A stretch of 20,845 nucleotides of DNA, taken from Bacteroidales bacterium UBA1751. Its GTDB lineage: Bacteria > Bacteroidota > Bacteroidia > Bacteroidales > UBA932. A program made the translations under genes and the position numbers. The stretch lies in the NCBI GenBank assembly GCA_002315995.1, contig DCHN01000083.1:1-20845 (forward strand). Reading direction: 5' to 3'. This document shows positions 1 through 7,993 of this stretch, one piece after another. How positions within the stretch are numbered: position 1 is the first letter of the stretch; each line of letters opens with the position of its first letter. The notes beneath the pieces were generated by a model that ran no database searches, was not told the origin of the DNA, and saw only the letters and a list, made by a program, of their open reading frames with translations.

Positions 1-1
1 A

Positions 2-481
2 ATTCCGGGCGAAATACTCATAAAGGGCCGGAATGTCATGCTTGGCTACTATAAGAATCCTGAGGCTACTGCCGCTTCATTTACAGAAGATGGATGGCTC
101 AAAACAGGTGATATGGGTGTCATTGACAAAGATGGCTATCTATATATAAAAGGGAGATGCAAAAGCATGATTCTTGGGCCTAGCGGACAGAACATATATC
201 CTGAAGAGATAGAGAGTGAATTCAATACCATTCCACTTGTGAGTGAGTCCCTTGTCATAGAGGATGATGGTAAACTAATAGCTCTTATATATCCGAACAA
301 GGATATGGTTGAGGCCGAGTCTCTCTCTGAAGCTGAGGTTGATGAGCGGCTGAAAGCAATAGTTGATCATGTAAACTCCAATATGCCAAATTATTCCAAG
401 TTGGAATCATTCAGAGTAATGAAGGAGGAGTTTGAAAAGACGCCGAAGAGAAGTATAAAAAGATACTTATACCAGAAATAG
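2..481 (+). CDS. AMP-forming acyl-CoA ligase, C-terminal part (cut by left edge)
   Basis: The reading frame is open from base 2, so the start lies outside the window and only the last 159 residues are visible. It opens with GEILIKGRNVMLGYYKNP, typical of long-chain fatty acid CoA ligases of the ANL superfamily. Next come the TGD motif with its hinge (KTGDMGVIDKDGYLYIKGR) and the C-terminal lid with NIYPEEIE. The A10-like end TPKRSIKRY should carry the catalytic lysine of the adenylation step. Family knowledge: these enzymes activate a carboxylic acid as acyl-AMP and pass it to CoA or a carrier protein. The P-loop is off-window, so the substrate cannot be judged. Only 2 bases separate its stop from the next gene. 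It is not a copy of the second ligase at 18913-20643; the C-terminal sequences differ clearly. Confidence 0.9.
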   Translation: MPGEILIKGRNVMLGYYKNPEATAASFTEDGWLKTGDMGVIDKDGYLYIKGRCKSMILGPSGQNIYPEEIESEFNTIPLVSESLVIEDDGKLIALIYPNKDMVEAESLSEAEVDERLKAIVDHVNSNMPNYSKLESFRVMKEEFEKTPKRSIKRYLYQK

Positions 482-483
482 CT

Positions 484-909
484 ATGGATACCAAACAGCT
501 GCAGTTCGACAAAAGTTACCTGAAAATGGCTGCAATATGGGGTGAAAACTCCTATTGCAAAAGAAGAAAGGTTGGCGCTCTCATGGTCAAGGACCGTATG
601 ATTATATCTGATGGTTACAATGGAACACCTTGCGGTTTTGAGAATGTTTGCGAGGATGAGAATGGAGTGACTTTTCCATATGTTCTTCATGCGGAGGCAA
701 ATGCCATAACAAAGGTTGCAAAGAGCGGGAACAGCAGCAATGGTGCCACCATATATGTTACCGATGCCCCATGTGTGGAGTGTTCCAAACTTATTATTCA
801 GGCAGGAATAAAGAGAGTTGTATATACCAGGGATTACAGGCTCAATGATGGTATTGAGCTGCTTGAGAGAGCTGGAATAGAGGTGTGCAGGATTGATCCG
901 GAGGAGTAG
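484..909 (+). CDS. dCMP deaminase family protein (zinc cytidine/deoxycytidylate deaminase)
   Basis: A 141-residue enzyme with the zinc deaminase signature. HAE at 69-71 supplies one zinc ligand (His69) and the general acid/base (Glu71), and PCVEC at 96-100 supplies the two cysteine ligands. The N-terminal SYCKRRKVGALMVKD and the NGTPCG stretch match the deoxycytidylate deaminase/ComEB branch rather than tRNA or guanine deaminases. Expected reaction: dCMP to dUMP, feeding dTMP synthesis in the cytosol. Length is normal for short bacterial members. The ATG at 484 follows the ligase stop by 2 bases, and the next gene begins 5 bases after this one, so co-transcription is likely. The ComEB name comes from Bacillus competence operons. 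A dprA gene lies 4 kb downstream, but nothing here shows a competence role. Confidence 0.9.
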   Translation: MDTKQLQFDKSYLKMAAIWGENSYCKRRKVGALMVKDRMIISDGYNGTPCGFENVCEDENGVTFPYVLHAEANAITKVAKSGNSSNGATIYVTDAPCVECSKLIIQAGIKRVVYTRDYRLNDGIELLERAGIEVCRIDPEE

Positions 910-914
910 ATGAT

Positions 915-2507
915 ATGGATGCCGAGAAGAAAAAGAGATATTTGAAAATGTTGCCCACCATTCTGGTGCTGGCCTTATGTGCGGTTGTTCTCTTCAGAGT
1001 CTGTGTGAGGAGTTCCAACAGAAGACTTGATGTCTCCGGCAGCAAGTGGAGCAAATTGCTTCTTGTTCTTGACCAAATAGACAAGAACTATGTCGATAGC
1101 GTTGATATCGCGGAACTTATAGAGAAGGCGCTTCCGGGTATATTGGAGAGTTTGGATCCTCACTCAATATATTTGCCACCTGTTGAATTGGAGGAGGCGG
1201 ACGAGACTCTGGAGGGCAATTTTTCTGGAATCGGTGTAACATTCAATGTGCCGTCGGACACTGTAGTCATTATAAGTGTTGTAAAAGGCGGCCCTTCCGA
1301 GAAGGTGGGTCTTCTTGCCGGTGACAGAATCATTACAATTGACTCCGACACGGTGGCTGGGGTGAACTTTCCTCAGGATTCAGTTGTAAAGAGGCTGAAG
1401 GGAAAGAGAGGAACCTCTGTAAATGTCGGGATCCAGAGGCAAGGGGAGGCTTCGCTTCTTGACTTTACAATAGTCAGGGACATAATTCCTGTGAACAGCG
1501 TTGATGTGGCTCTCATGCTGAACGATACAATGGGTTATGTAAAGGTGGAGAAGTTCTCCAAAACAACCTATCTGGAGTTTATGAAGGCACTTGTCTCCCT
1601 CAAGGAGAAGGGGATGAAGGGCGTTGTGGTTGATTTGCGTGACAATGCAGGAGGATACTTTGAGCAGGCTCTGCTCATGGCAAACGAGTTCCTATCAAAA
1701 GGAGAACTCATTGTTTATATGGAGGGCCTTCACAGAAAGAGAGAGGACTTTTTTGCCGATGGCAACGGAAAATTCCAAACTATGAAGATAGTTGTTCTCA
1801 TTGATGAGAATTCCGCCTCTTCAAGTGAGATTTTTGCCGGCGCCATTCAGGATAATGACAGGGGAACCATTGTTGGTCGCCGCTCATTTGGAAAGGGACT
1901 TGTACAGGAGCCTGTTTATTTTTCAGACAACTCAGGAATCAGGCTTACCGTTGCCCGTTTCTATACACCAACAGGAAGGTGTATTCAGAAACCTTATAGT
2001 GAAGATTACAGGTTTGACATATACAAGAGGTACCAGAGCGGTGAGATGATGGATGCCGACAGTATAAAAGTAAATGACTCCCTCAAGTTCGTCACTCCAG
2101 GAGGAAAAACAGTGTATGGCGGTGGGGGAATCATTCCTGACAAATTTGTTTCTGTTGATACAACCGGCATAACAGATTTTCTTATTAAGGTTAACAGAAA
2201 GAGTCTTGTTATAAAGGCGAGTGCGCATATTGCAGACAAATGGAGAAAGCAACTGGGAGAAATCTCTACATTGGAGCAGTTGAAAGCTCTCTATTCTAAA
2301 ATAGACTTCAAACAGGAGTTCCTCTCTTTTGCGGCCGCCAATGGAGTTGTTCCTGCCAGCGGGGAGTGGAAAATTTCCGGCAGCATCATTGAGCATCAGC
2401 TCAAAGGCCTCGTAGGACGCTATACTCCGCTGGGGGAGGAGGGATTCTATCCATTTATAATAGAAATAGATAATGTAATAGAGGCAGTAAAGGCTTCTGG
2501 TTTCTGA
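915..2507 (+). CDS. S41 family C-terminal processing (tail-specific) protease
   Basis: A 530-residue CtpA/Prc-type serine protease. Residues 13-29 form a single hydrophobic segment after a Lys-rich start, read as an uncleaved membrane anchor or signal peptide that places the enzyme in the periplasm. A PDZ domain spans about 100-185 (GIGVTF, then GPSEKVGLLAGDRI). The protease core carries GYVKVEKFS, then ENSASSSEIFAGAIQD with the nucleophile at Ser302, and SFGKGLVQEP with the catalytic Lys327. The Ser-to-Lys gap of 25 residues and Asp313 match E. coli Tsp. About 110 residues beyond the core form a Bacteroidota-type C-terminal extension. Role: cleavage of envelope proteins from their C-terminal ends. 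ATG 915 lies 5 bases after the previous stop; an internal Met at 948 is an alternative start. Upstream ATG 910 is in another frame. Confidence 0.93.
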   Translation: MDAEKKKRYLKMLPTILVLALCAVVLFRVCVRSSNRRLDVSGSKWSKLLLVLDQIDKNYVDSVDIAELIEKALPGILESLDPHSIYLPPVELEEADETLEGNFSGIGVTFNVPSDTVVIISVVKGGPSEKVGLLAGDRIITIDSDTVAGVNFPQDSVVKRLKGKRGTSVNVGIQRQGEASLLDFTIVRDIIPVNSVDVALMLNDTMGYVKVEKFSKTTYLEFMKALVSLKEKGMKGVVVDLRDNAGGYFEQALLMANEFLSKGELIVYMEGLHRKREDFFADGNGKFQTMKIVVLIDENSASSSEIFAGAIQDNDRGTIVGRRSFGKGLVQEPVYFSDNSGIRLTVARFYTPTGRCIQKPYSEDYRFDIYKRYQSGEMMDADSIKVNDSLKFVTPGGKTVYGGGGIIPDKFVSVDTTGITDFLIKVNRKSLVIKASAHIADKWRKQLGEISTLEQLKALYSKIDFKQEFLSFAAANGVVPASGEWKISGSIIEHQLKGLVGRYTPLGEEGFYPFIIEIDNVIEAVKASGF

Positions 2508-2514
2508 TAATAGT

Positions 2515-2946
2515 ATGACAAAAATAGGAATAGCATCAGACCATGCCGGGTTTGAGTTAAAAAAGGAGTTGAAGGAGTATCTTGGCGGCAAAGGGTATGA
2601 AGTAGTGGATTTTGGAACGGATTCGGAGGCGAGTGTAGATTATCCCGATTTTGCTCATCCGCTTGCGGCGGCAGTGGAGTATAACTCTGTGGATTTTGGC
2701 GTGGCTATATGTGGTACCGGTAATGGTATATGTATGACTGCAAACAAGCATCAGGGTGTTCGTGGCGCTCTCTGCTGGCAGCCTGAAATTGCCGCATTGG
2801 CCAAACAGCATAATGATGCCAATGTGATTGCTTTGCCAGCAAGATTCATTTCGGCAGATATGGCCAAGAGAATTCTTGAGGCCTATATTGATGCAAAGTT
2901 TGAGGGTGGAAGACATCAGAGAAGAATAGACAAGATAGCTCTTTGA
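2515..2946 (+). CDS. rpiB: ribose-5-phosphate isomerase B
   Basis: A 143-residue RpiB/LacAB family enzyme interconverting ribose 5-phosphate and ribulose 5-phosphate in the pentose phosphate pathway. Visible features: SDHAG at 8-12 at the N-terminus; CGTGNGI with Cys66, the catalytic base position of RpiB; His99 in KQHNDANV, the ring-opening histidine position; and the C-terminal FEGGRHQRRIDKI, whose Arg residues bind phosphate. Length is typical. The gene starts 7 bases after the protease stop, and truB follows. The sequence alone does not exclude activity on allose 6-phosphate or galactose 6-phosphate, but Cys66 and the arginine pattern favour RpiB. Confidence 0.95.
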   Translation: MTKIGIASDHAGFELKKELKEYLGGKGYEVVDFGTDSEASVDYPDFAHPLAAAVEYNSVDFGVAICGTGNGICMTANKHQGVRGALCWQPEIAALAKQHNDANVIALPARFISADMAKRILEAYIDAKFEGGRHQRRIDKIAL

Positions 2947-3004
2947 TATGGAGGGAACCCCATTTATTCTTGACTCATCTTTCCGTGGAAGGCTCGGAGC
3001 GAGT

Positions 3005-3691
3005 ATGGATGACTATGAGAATGGTATAGTTATTCCATTGTTCAAACCACTCAAGTGGACAAGCGCCGATGCAGTGAGGAAGGTGAAGTTCATGCTTGTA
3101 CGTCATTTCAGGAACAAGTCCCTGAAGGTGGGTCATGCGGGAACTCTGGATCCTCTTGCACAGGGAGTGCTTCTGATATGTGTTGGAAAGGCTACCAAAC
3201 TGGCTGAAAAACTCCAGTGCGAGTCAAAGGAGTATATTGCTCAGGTTACTGTTGGCGCAACGACCCCCTCTTTTGATATGGAGAAGGAGGTTGATGCCCG
3301 CTATCCTTACGAGCACATAACAAAAGATAAGGTTGAAGCTGCTCTGCTTGAGATGACTGGGGAGCAGGATCAGATTCCTCCTATATTCTCCGCCAAAATG
3401 GTGGATGGCCACAGGGCCTATACACTTGCCAGGCAGGGCGAGGATGAGGCGGTAATGAAACCGAACAGAATTACCATTTATGAAAATGAACTTCTTCAGT
3501 TCGACTTGCCTGAGTTGCTTGTAAGGGTTTGCTGCAGCAAAGGAACATATATAAGGGCTTTTGCAAGAGATTTGGGAAGAGAACTTGGAAGTGGGGCTTA
3601 CCTCTCCGGACTTATGAGAACACGTTCCGGTGAGTTCAATATAGGGAGATGCATGCATATTGAGGAGCTGGAGAAATTAATCAAGGAATAA
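3005..3691 (+). CDS. truB: tRNA pseudouridine(55) synthase
   Basis: TruB converts U55 of the tRNA T-loop to pseudouridine. The family core is clear: FKPLKWTS near the N-terminus, then KVGHAGTLDPLAQGVL with the catalytic aspartate (residue 49 from this start), SKEYIAQVTVGATTPSFD, PPIFSAKMVDGHRAY and CSKGTYIRAFARDLG. At 228 residues it matches the short Bacteroidales TruB that lacks a PUA domain. The frame is open back to an ATG at 2948, 1 base after rpiB, which would add 19 residues. I prefer ATG 3005 because the alignment with Bacteroidales TruB begins there and a GGAG lies 5 bases before it (2996-2999). With the later start, 58 bases separate it from rpiB. queA follows 17 bases later. Confidence 0.93.
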   Translation: MDDYENGIVIPLFKPLKWTSADAVRKVKFMLVRHFRNKSLKVGHAGTLDPLAQGVLLICVGKATKLAEKLQCESKEYIAQVTVGATTPSFDMEKEVDARYPYEHITKDKVEAALLEMTGEQDQIPPIFSAKMVDGHRAYTLARQGEDEAVMKPNRITIYENELLQFDLPELLVRVCCSKGTYIRAFARDLGRELGSGAYLSGLMRTRSGEFNIGRCMHIEELEKLIKE

Positions 3692-3708
3692 CAAATACGT
3701 AAACATAT

Positions 3709-4758
3709 ATGAAACTTTCGCAATTCAACTTTTCGCTGGCCGCAGATCAGATAGCAAAATATCCTGCGCGTTATAGGGATGAATCAAAGCTTCTTGTACT
3801 CCACAAGAATAGCGGGGAAATTGAGCATAAGATGTTCAAGGATATCATAGAGTATATGAATCCTGGTGACACCTTTGTCTTCAATGACACCAAAGTGTTC
3901 CCAGCCAGACTGAAAGGCAATAAGGAGAAGACAGGAGCTGAAATAGAGGTCTTCCTGCTCAGGGAACTCAATAAAGAGCTGAGACTTTGGGATGTCCTTG
4001 TTGATCCGGCAAGAAAAATCAGGATTGGAAACAAACTCTATTTTGGAGAGGATGACTCCCTTGTTGCTGAGGTAATTGATAATACCACATCAAGAGGCCG
4101 CACTTTGAGATTCCTCTATGACGGTCCTTATGATGAGTTCAGAAAGGCGCTTTTTTCAGTAGGAAAGATTCCTATTCCAAAATGGATAAGGGAGGAGCCC
4201 GAGGAGATTGATCTGGAACGTTTTCATACCATTTATGCAAAGAACGAGGGAGCAGTTGTAACCCCTGCTGCCGGATTGCATTTCAGTAGGGAGCTCTTCA
4301 AGAGAATGGAACTCAAGAATGTGAACCGTGAGTTCATTACTCTTCATATGGGGCTTGGCCACTACAGAACAGTAGATGTGGAGGATTTGTCAAAACATAA
4401 GATGGATTCCGAGCAGATGATTATTTCAGAGGAGAGCGCTGCTGCAATTAATGCAACAAAAAGTGCTGGAAAGAGAATCTTTGCTGTGGGCATTACAGTG
4501 GTCAGGGCATTGGAGACACCAATTACTACAAACGCTCAGGTGAAACCATATGACGACTGGACCAACAAGTTTATCTTCCCTCCTTATGAATTCCAAATTG
4601 CGGATGCGCTTGTAACGAATTTCCATCTGCCACTCTCTACGATGCTCATGTCCGTTGCGGCATTCGGAGGATTTGACAAAGTTATGAATGCATATAAAGT
4701 GGCACTGGAAAACGACTATAAGTTCGGTACATATGGCGATGCTATGTTAATTATCTGA
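3709..4758 (+). CDS. queA: S-adenosylmethionine:tRNA ribosyltransferase-isomerase
   Basis: A 349-residue QueA, which transfers and rearranges the ribosyl part of SAM onto 7-aminomethyl-7-deazaguanine at wobble position 34 to make epoxyqueuosine. Signatures: NDTKVFPARL at 59-68, EIEVFLLREL, a TPAAGLHF segment at the place of the usual APTAGLHF, the HKMDSE stretch, AVGITVVRALE and NKFIFPPYEF near the C-terminus. Length equals that of the common Bacteroidales enzyme, which also sits beside truB, so this pair is a conserved tRNA-modification neighbourhood. ATG 3709 is 17 bases after truB. It looks like the last gene of the leftward operon, since a hairpin terminator begins 65 bases past its stop. 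Other queuosine genes are not in the window. Confidence 0.95.
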   Translation: MKLSQFNFSLAADQIAKYPARYRDESKLLVLHKNSGEIEHKMFKDIIEYMNPGDTFVFNDTKVFPARLKGNKEKTGAEIEVFLLRELNKELRLWDVLVDPARKIRIGNKLYFGEDDSLVAEVIDNTTSRGRTLRFLYDGPYDEFRKALFSVGKIPIPKWIREEPEEIDLERFHTIYAKNEGAVVTPAAGLHFSRELFKRMELKNVNREFITLHMGLGHYRTVDVEDLSKHKMDSEQMIISEESAAAINATKSAGKRIFAVGITVVRALETPITTNAQVKPYDDWTNKFIFPPYEFQIADALVTNFHLPLSTMLMSVAAFGGFDKVMNAYKVALENDYKFGTYGDAMLII

Positions 4759-4790
4759 TAATCAGGAATTTTACTCTGCTTAAACGATTA

Positions 4791-4810
4791 TAAACGTATA
4801 TACACGTTTA
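4791..4810. repeat. short inverted repeat between queA and dprA
   Basis: Two perfect 7-base arms, TAAACGT at 4791-4797 and ACGTTTA at 4804-4810, flank a 6-base spacer. A further TAAACG copy at 4781-4786 gives a direct repeat 10 bases away. The stem is too AT-rich to be a good terminator and has no T-run. It could be a protein-binding dyad upstream of dprA, but no known operator is recognised. Function is unknown. Confidence 0.4.
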
Positions 4811-4823
4811 ATCATATTTATTG

Positions 4824-4855
4824 AAGGCTCAAGTTTCGTTACTTGAGCTTTTAAT
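4824..4855 (+). terminator. intrinsic terminator after queA, directly before dprA
   Basis: GCTCAAGT at 4827-4834 pairs perfectly with ACTTGAGC at 4841-4848 around a short loop. The stem extends outward through A/T and G-T pairs to 4824 and 4851, and is followed by TTTTAATTTTTA. This is the shape of a rho-independent terminator for the truB-queA operon. Oddly, the T-run reaches to within a few bases of the probable dprA start at 4860. Confidence 0.75.
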
Positions 4856-4859
4856 TTTT

Positions 4860-5999
4860 ATGCGTATGTATGAATATGAAGTTTATGTCAATGCTTTGAA
4901 CAAGTCGTTGGTCAATACTCCCAAACATATGAGGAGAATTCTTGAAATGGCTTTGCAGAGTGGTGACCGGGTTATGTTTCTTGATGATCTGTTCAAGAAT
5001 ATCAGAGAGGGAAAAGAGTGTTGCAATAATCTGCTGTGTGATATTCCGGAGCGCGCAATAGGTGAGCTGTCAATGTCGGAGGTGCTTGTGGAATCTTCCC
5101 GTGAAGTGGATTGGTTTCATAGAAAGAGCGTTGACCTTATTTCCGTAACTGATGATGCTTACCCGCTTCAGCTGGCTGAGTGCCAGGATGCTCCGGCCCT
5201 TCTCTACTATAGAGGCAATGTCGAATTGAGCGGTGACAGACTCTGTGCTGTTGTGGGGACGAGAATGCCAACAGCATATGGAAAGGAGTGTACGGGTGAT
5301 ATAGTGAGCCATCTTGCAAGGCTGGGGTGCACAATAATAAGCGGATTGGCATATGGAATAGATGTCGCTGCCCATAGAAGTGCACTTGAACACGATGCTT
5401 TGACTCTGGCGGTTCTTCCCAATGGAATTGACTCCATATACCCGGAGCCACATCGTAGTGTGGCTGCAAATATTGTTGAACATGGTGGCATAGTTACTGA
5501 GTTTCCCAAAGGTGTGGAACCGGTTAAAATGAACTTTATAAAGAGAAATAGGATTATAGCCGGGCTTTCCCGCTCGGTAATTATACCGGAGAGCAGGATT
5601 CATGGAGGTGCAATGTCAACTGCGCATTTCGCCTTCAATTACGGCAGAGATTTATATGCTGTTCCAGGGAGGGTTACCGACACCAACTCCGGAGGATGCA
5701 ATTATCTTATATCCAAGTGTATGGCGGCTGCAATAAACAGAATAGAGCAAATAGGGGATCTTATGGGGTTTGACCTGCTTCCATTCGGTTCCAGAACACT
5801 GGAGAAGAGATTATTTTTTAATGATGATGAGAAGAAGAGAAAAATATTGCTATCTTTAAAAGATGGTTTGACAATGACCGCCGATGAGATATGCGCTGAA
5901 TGTGGAATCTCATTCTCCGATGTTTCAATGATTCTTCTGGAACTGGAACTGGAGGGTTTGGTCTGCTCGAATCTTCAAGGAGCATACAAAAGAAGATGA
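4860..5999 (+). CDS. dprA: DNA-processing protein DprA/Smf
   Basis: DprA loads RecA on incoming single-stranded DNA during natural transformation and is also found in non-competent bacteria. From ATG 4860 the protein has 379 residues. The Rossmann-like core shows AVVGTR near 130, SGLAYGIDVAAH at 161-172, GGIVTEFPKG and FIKRNRIIAGLS at 226-237, with GGAMSTAHFAFNYGR and AVPG following. A C-terminal winged-helix-like region (about 325-375) carries TADEICAECGISFSDV. The N-terminal 110 residues are divergent and show no clear helix-hairpin-helix. The open frame begins at a TTG (4821), but that codon lies in the terminator stem region, so ATG 4860 or ATG 4866 is the likely start. The stop overlaps the tatD start by four bases. 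No promoter is visible in the 100 bases upstream. Confidence 0.92.
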   Translation: MRMYEYEVYVNALNKSLVNTPKHMRRILEMALQSGDRVMFLDDLFKNIREGKECCNNLLCDIPERAIGELSMSEVLVESSREVDWFHRKSVDLISVTDDAYPLQLAECQDAPALLYYRGNVELSGDRLCAVVGTRMPTAYGKECTGDIVSHLARLGCTIISGLAYGIDVAAHRSALEHDALTLAVLPNGIDSIYPEPHRSVAANIVEHGGIVTEFPKGVEPVKMNFIKRNRIIAGLSRSVIIPESRIHGGAMSTAHFAFNYGRDLYAVPGRVTDTNSGGCNYLISKCMAAAINRIEQIGDLMGFDLLPFGSRTLEKRLFFNDDEKKRKILLSLKDGLTMTADEICAECGISFSDVSMILLELELEGLVCSNLQGAYKRR

Positions 6000-6763
6000 T
6001 AGAATTCGTAGATACCCACTCGCATATATATGACGAAGCATTTGACAACGATAGGAGTGAGGTCGTTTCCAGATGCAGGGAGTGCGGAGTGGTAACCCTT
6101 GTCCTTCCTGCAATTGACATTTCATCATATGGCGCGCAGATGGAGACGCTCCGGCAGCTTGACGGGTTTGCTTATGGAGCTATGGGTCTTCATCCTACAT
6201 CTGTAGGAGCGGACTGGAAGCATGAACTTGAGTTCGCTGTGGGGAAGATTGAGGAGGGGAGCTTTTGTTCGGTGGGTGAAATAGGTTTGGACACATACTG
6301 GAGCAGGGAATTCATTGATGAACAGGTGGAGGTCCTGAAGGTACAGCTGAATCTGGCTGCAAGGAGGAATCTGCCAGTTATTCTACATGTGAGGCAGGCG
6401 CTCGACAGAACTTTGGAAGTGTTGCGTGAAATCAAAGGGGTGAGGGGTGTCTTTCACGCCTTTTCCGGCAGTATTGAGTCATATCGTGAAATAAAGAGGC
6501 TTGGTGACTTCAAGTTCGGAATAGGTGGTGTTGTCACCTACAAGAATTCAGGAATTGCCGATGTGGTTTCGCAAATGCCTTTGGAAGATATTCTGCTGGA
6601 AACAGACTGCCCATATCTGACGCCTGTGCCATACCGTGGTAAAAGGAATGAAAGTTCATATATTCCTATTATTGCCCGTAGGATTGCTGAACTGAAGGGG
6701 TTCACAGTTGAAGAGGTGGCCGAGATCACCACAAAGAGTGCGAGAACGCTTTTCGGCCTATGA
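5996..6763 (+). CDS. tatD: TatD family metal-dependent hydrolase/DNase
   Basis: A 255-residue TatD-type TIM-barrel hydrolase with a complete metal site: THSH with His8 and His10 at the N-terminus, GEIGLD with Glu95, ILHVR with His131, FHAFSGS with His154, and ETDCPYLTP with Asp204. Family knowledge: metal-dependent 3'-5' exonuclease activity, with roles proposed in DNA repair and D-Tyr-tRNA handling. The start is set by the ATGA overlap with the dprA stop (ATG 5996-5998, TGA 5997-5999), which implies translational coupling. The frame is open further upstream inside dprA, but the homology begins at MIEFVDTHSH. Coupling with dprA makes a DNA-related role plausible; this is inference. Confidence 0.94.
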   Translation: MIEFVDTHSHIYDEAFDNDRSEVVSRCRECGVVTLVLPAIDISSYGAQMETLRQLDGFAYGAMGLHPTSVGADWKHELEFAVGKIEEGSFCSVGEIGLDTYWSREFIDEQVEVLKVQLNLAARRNLPVILHVRQALDRTLEVLREIKGVRGVFHAFSGSIESYREIKRLGDFKFGIGGVVTYKNSGIADVVSQMPLEDILLETDCPYLTPVPYRGKRNESSYIPIIARRIAELKGFTVEEVAEITTKSARTLFGL

Positions 6764-6802
6764 CAATAGATATTATAACATTTAACTGAGGTGAATTAAT
6801 TA

Positions 6803-7837
6803 ATGGAAAAAGAGAAAAAAAACATTCTTCTGATATACACCGGAGGAACAATTGGAATGAAAGTTGACCAGAAAACAGGTGCCCTGGTCCCCTTTAATTT
6901 CAATCAAATTGTTTCTGAGGTTCCGGAACTGGGTAAATTCGGATATGACATTGATGCCATATCTTTCGATCCGCTGATTGATTCATCTGATGTTCAGCCC
7001 GGTTTCTGGCTCAAACTTGCCGATGCCATTGAGAGAAATTACGAAAAGTATAACGGATTTGTTATTCTTCATGGCACTGACACCATGTCATACTCGGCTT
7101 CCGCTCTGAGTTTTATGCTCGATAATCTGGAGAAACCTGTTGTCTTTACCGGCAGTCAGCTGCCAATTGGAATGCTGAGAACCGATGGTAAGGAGAATTT
7201 GATATCGTCAATAGAAATAGCCGCCGGTACTGATGAATACGGGCATGCAATTGTACCGGAAGTGTGCATATATTTTGACACAATGCTCTACAGAGGCAAT
7301 AGAACAACGAAATATAATGCTGAGTATTTCAGAGCATTCCGTTCTCCCAATGCTCCCGTTCTGGCACAGGCCGGAATTCATATCAAGTACAACATTGAAA
7401 ATATAAGATATCCTCATGAGTGGGGCAAACGCCTGTGTGTGAACAGAAACCTCTGCACTGATGTTGCTGTGTTGAAAATTTTCCCTGGCATATCGGAAAA
7501 GACTATTGATGCGGTTATGGAGACTGAAAATCTGAAGGCGGTTGTAATGGAGACATTTGGAAGCGGGAATGCACCCACAAGCGAGTGGTTCATATCTGCA
7601 ATAAAGAGGGCAATTGTGCGAGGCATAGTTGTAGTTAACATTACGCAGTGCCTCGAAGGCAGTGTTGATATGGGCGCATATGCAACGGGTGTCGCCCTCA
7701 GGGATGCTGGAGTTGTAAGTGGTGCAGATATGACTTTTGAGGCCTCTGTTACAAAATTGTTCTATCTGCTTGGTCAGAATATTGACAGAAGGGGGGTGGC
7801 CGCAATGATGGGGGAGAGTCTTAAAGGCGAAATTTGA
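6803..7837 (+). CDS. ansA: type I L-asparaginase (cytosolic)
   Basis: A 344-residue asparaginase hydrolysing L-asparagine to aspartate and ammonia. The two catalytic threonine sites are present: IYTGGTIGM near the N-terminus (Thr16) and LHGTDTMSYS with Thr92 and Asp93. FTGSQLPIGMLRTDGKENL is the conserved loop of type I enzymes. There is no signal peptide, so it should be cytosolic, as expected for type I rather than the periplasmic type II. A GAGGTGA at 6788-6794 sits 8 bases before ATG 6803, a better Shine-Dalgarno match than most genes here have. It lies 39 bases after tatD with no terminator between them, so it probably shares the dprA-tatD transcript. No clear terminator follows it in the 156-base gap before the exbB-like gene. 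Confidence 0.95.
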   Translation: MEKEKKNILLIYTGGTIGMKVDQKTGALVPFNFNQIVSEVPELGKFGYDIDAISFDPLIDSSDVQPGFWLKLADAIERNYEKYNGFVILHGTDTMSYSASALSFMLDNLEKPVVFTGSQLPIGMLRTDGKENLISSIEIAAGTDEYGHAIVPEVCIYFDTMLYRGNRTTKYNAEYFRAFRSPNAPVLAQAGIHIKYNIENIRYPHEWGKRLCVNRNLCTDVAVLKIFPGISEKTIDAVMETENLKAVVMETFGSGNAPTSEWFISAIKRAIVRGIVVVNITQCLEGSVDMGAYATGVALRDAGVVSGADMTFEASVTKLFYLLGQNIDRRGVAAMMGESLKGEI

Positions 7838-7868
7838 AAAAAAATATAAATTATTTGAAAATTCTTCG

Positions 7869-7876
7869 TACCTTGC
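7869..7876 (+). promoter_or_regulatory. possible Bacteroidota -7 box upstream of the exbB-like operon
   Basis: TACCTTGC resembles the Bacteroidota -7 element TAnnTTTG with one T missing. No TTTG lies at the usual 19-21 base distance upstream. It would give a leader of roughly 110 bases for the gene at 7994. A second weak candidate, TACATTGT, is at 7963-7970. The 7838-7993 gap is AT-rich and otherwise shows only a weak hairpin. Confidence 0.3.
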
Positions 7877-7993
7877 AAAGCATTTTGTGGAGGGTCTATT
7901 CCATTTGTTGGCTAATAGCTCTGAAACAAAACACTTTATAAAGCGATAATTATACTAATAAATACATTGTTTAATTTAATTACTAAAAAATCT

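Noticed and set aside
484..909. dCMP deaminase gene as a phage or transferred gene
   Set aside because: It sits tightly within a housekeeping operon, has base composition like its neighbours and no phage genes nearby.
1932..2591. 219-residue open frame on the minus strand
   Set aside because: It lies wholly opposite the protease end and rpiB, both well supported, has no recognisable domain and is Cys/Ser/Tyr-rich as expected of a shadow frame.
2948..3004. ATG extending TruB by 19 residues
   Set aside because: The extension has no match to Bacteroidales TruB N-termini and lacks a ribosome site, while GGAG sits 5 bases before ATG 3005. Not fully excluded.
4821..4859. TTG start giving DprA 13 extra residues
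   Set aside because: These bases form the terminator hairpin and the added residues do not look like a DprA N-terminus; ATG 4860 or 4866 is preferred.
5070..5603. 177-residue minus-strand frame within dprA, with two other overlapping minus frames
   Set aside because: Several overlapping open frames opposite the conserved DprA core, with no domain or ribosome site; they reflect base composition.
7904..7930. Hairpin TTTGTT/AACAAA with an inner GCT/AGC pair before the exb operon, as a riboswitch or terminator
   Set aside because: The stem is weak, interrupted and without a T-run; no riboswitch class is recognisable.
7967..7993. TTG start giving the ExbB-like protein nine extra residues
   Set aside because: ATG 7994 begins a normal signal peptide (MKKFF...); the extension would spoil it.
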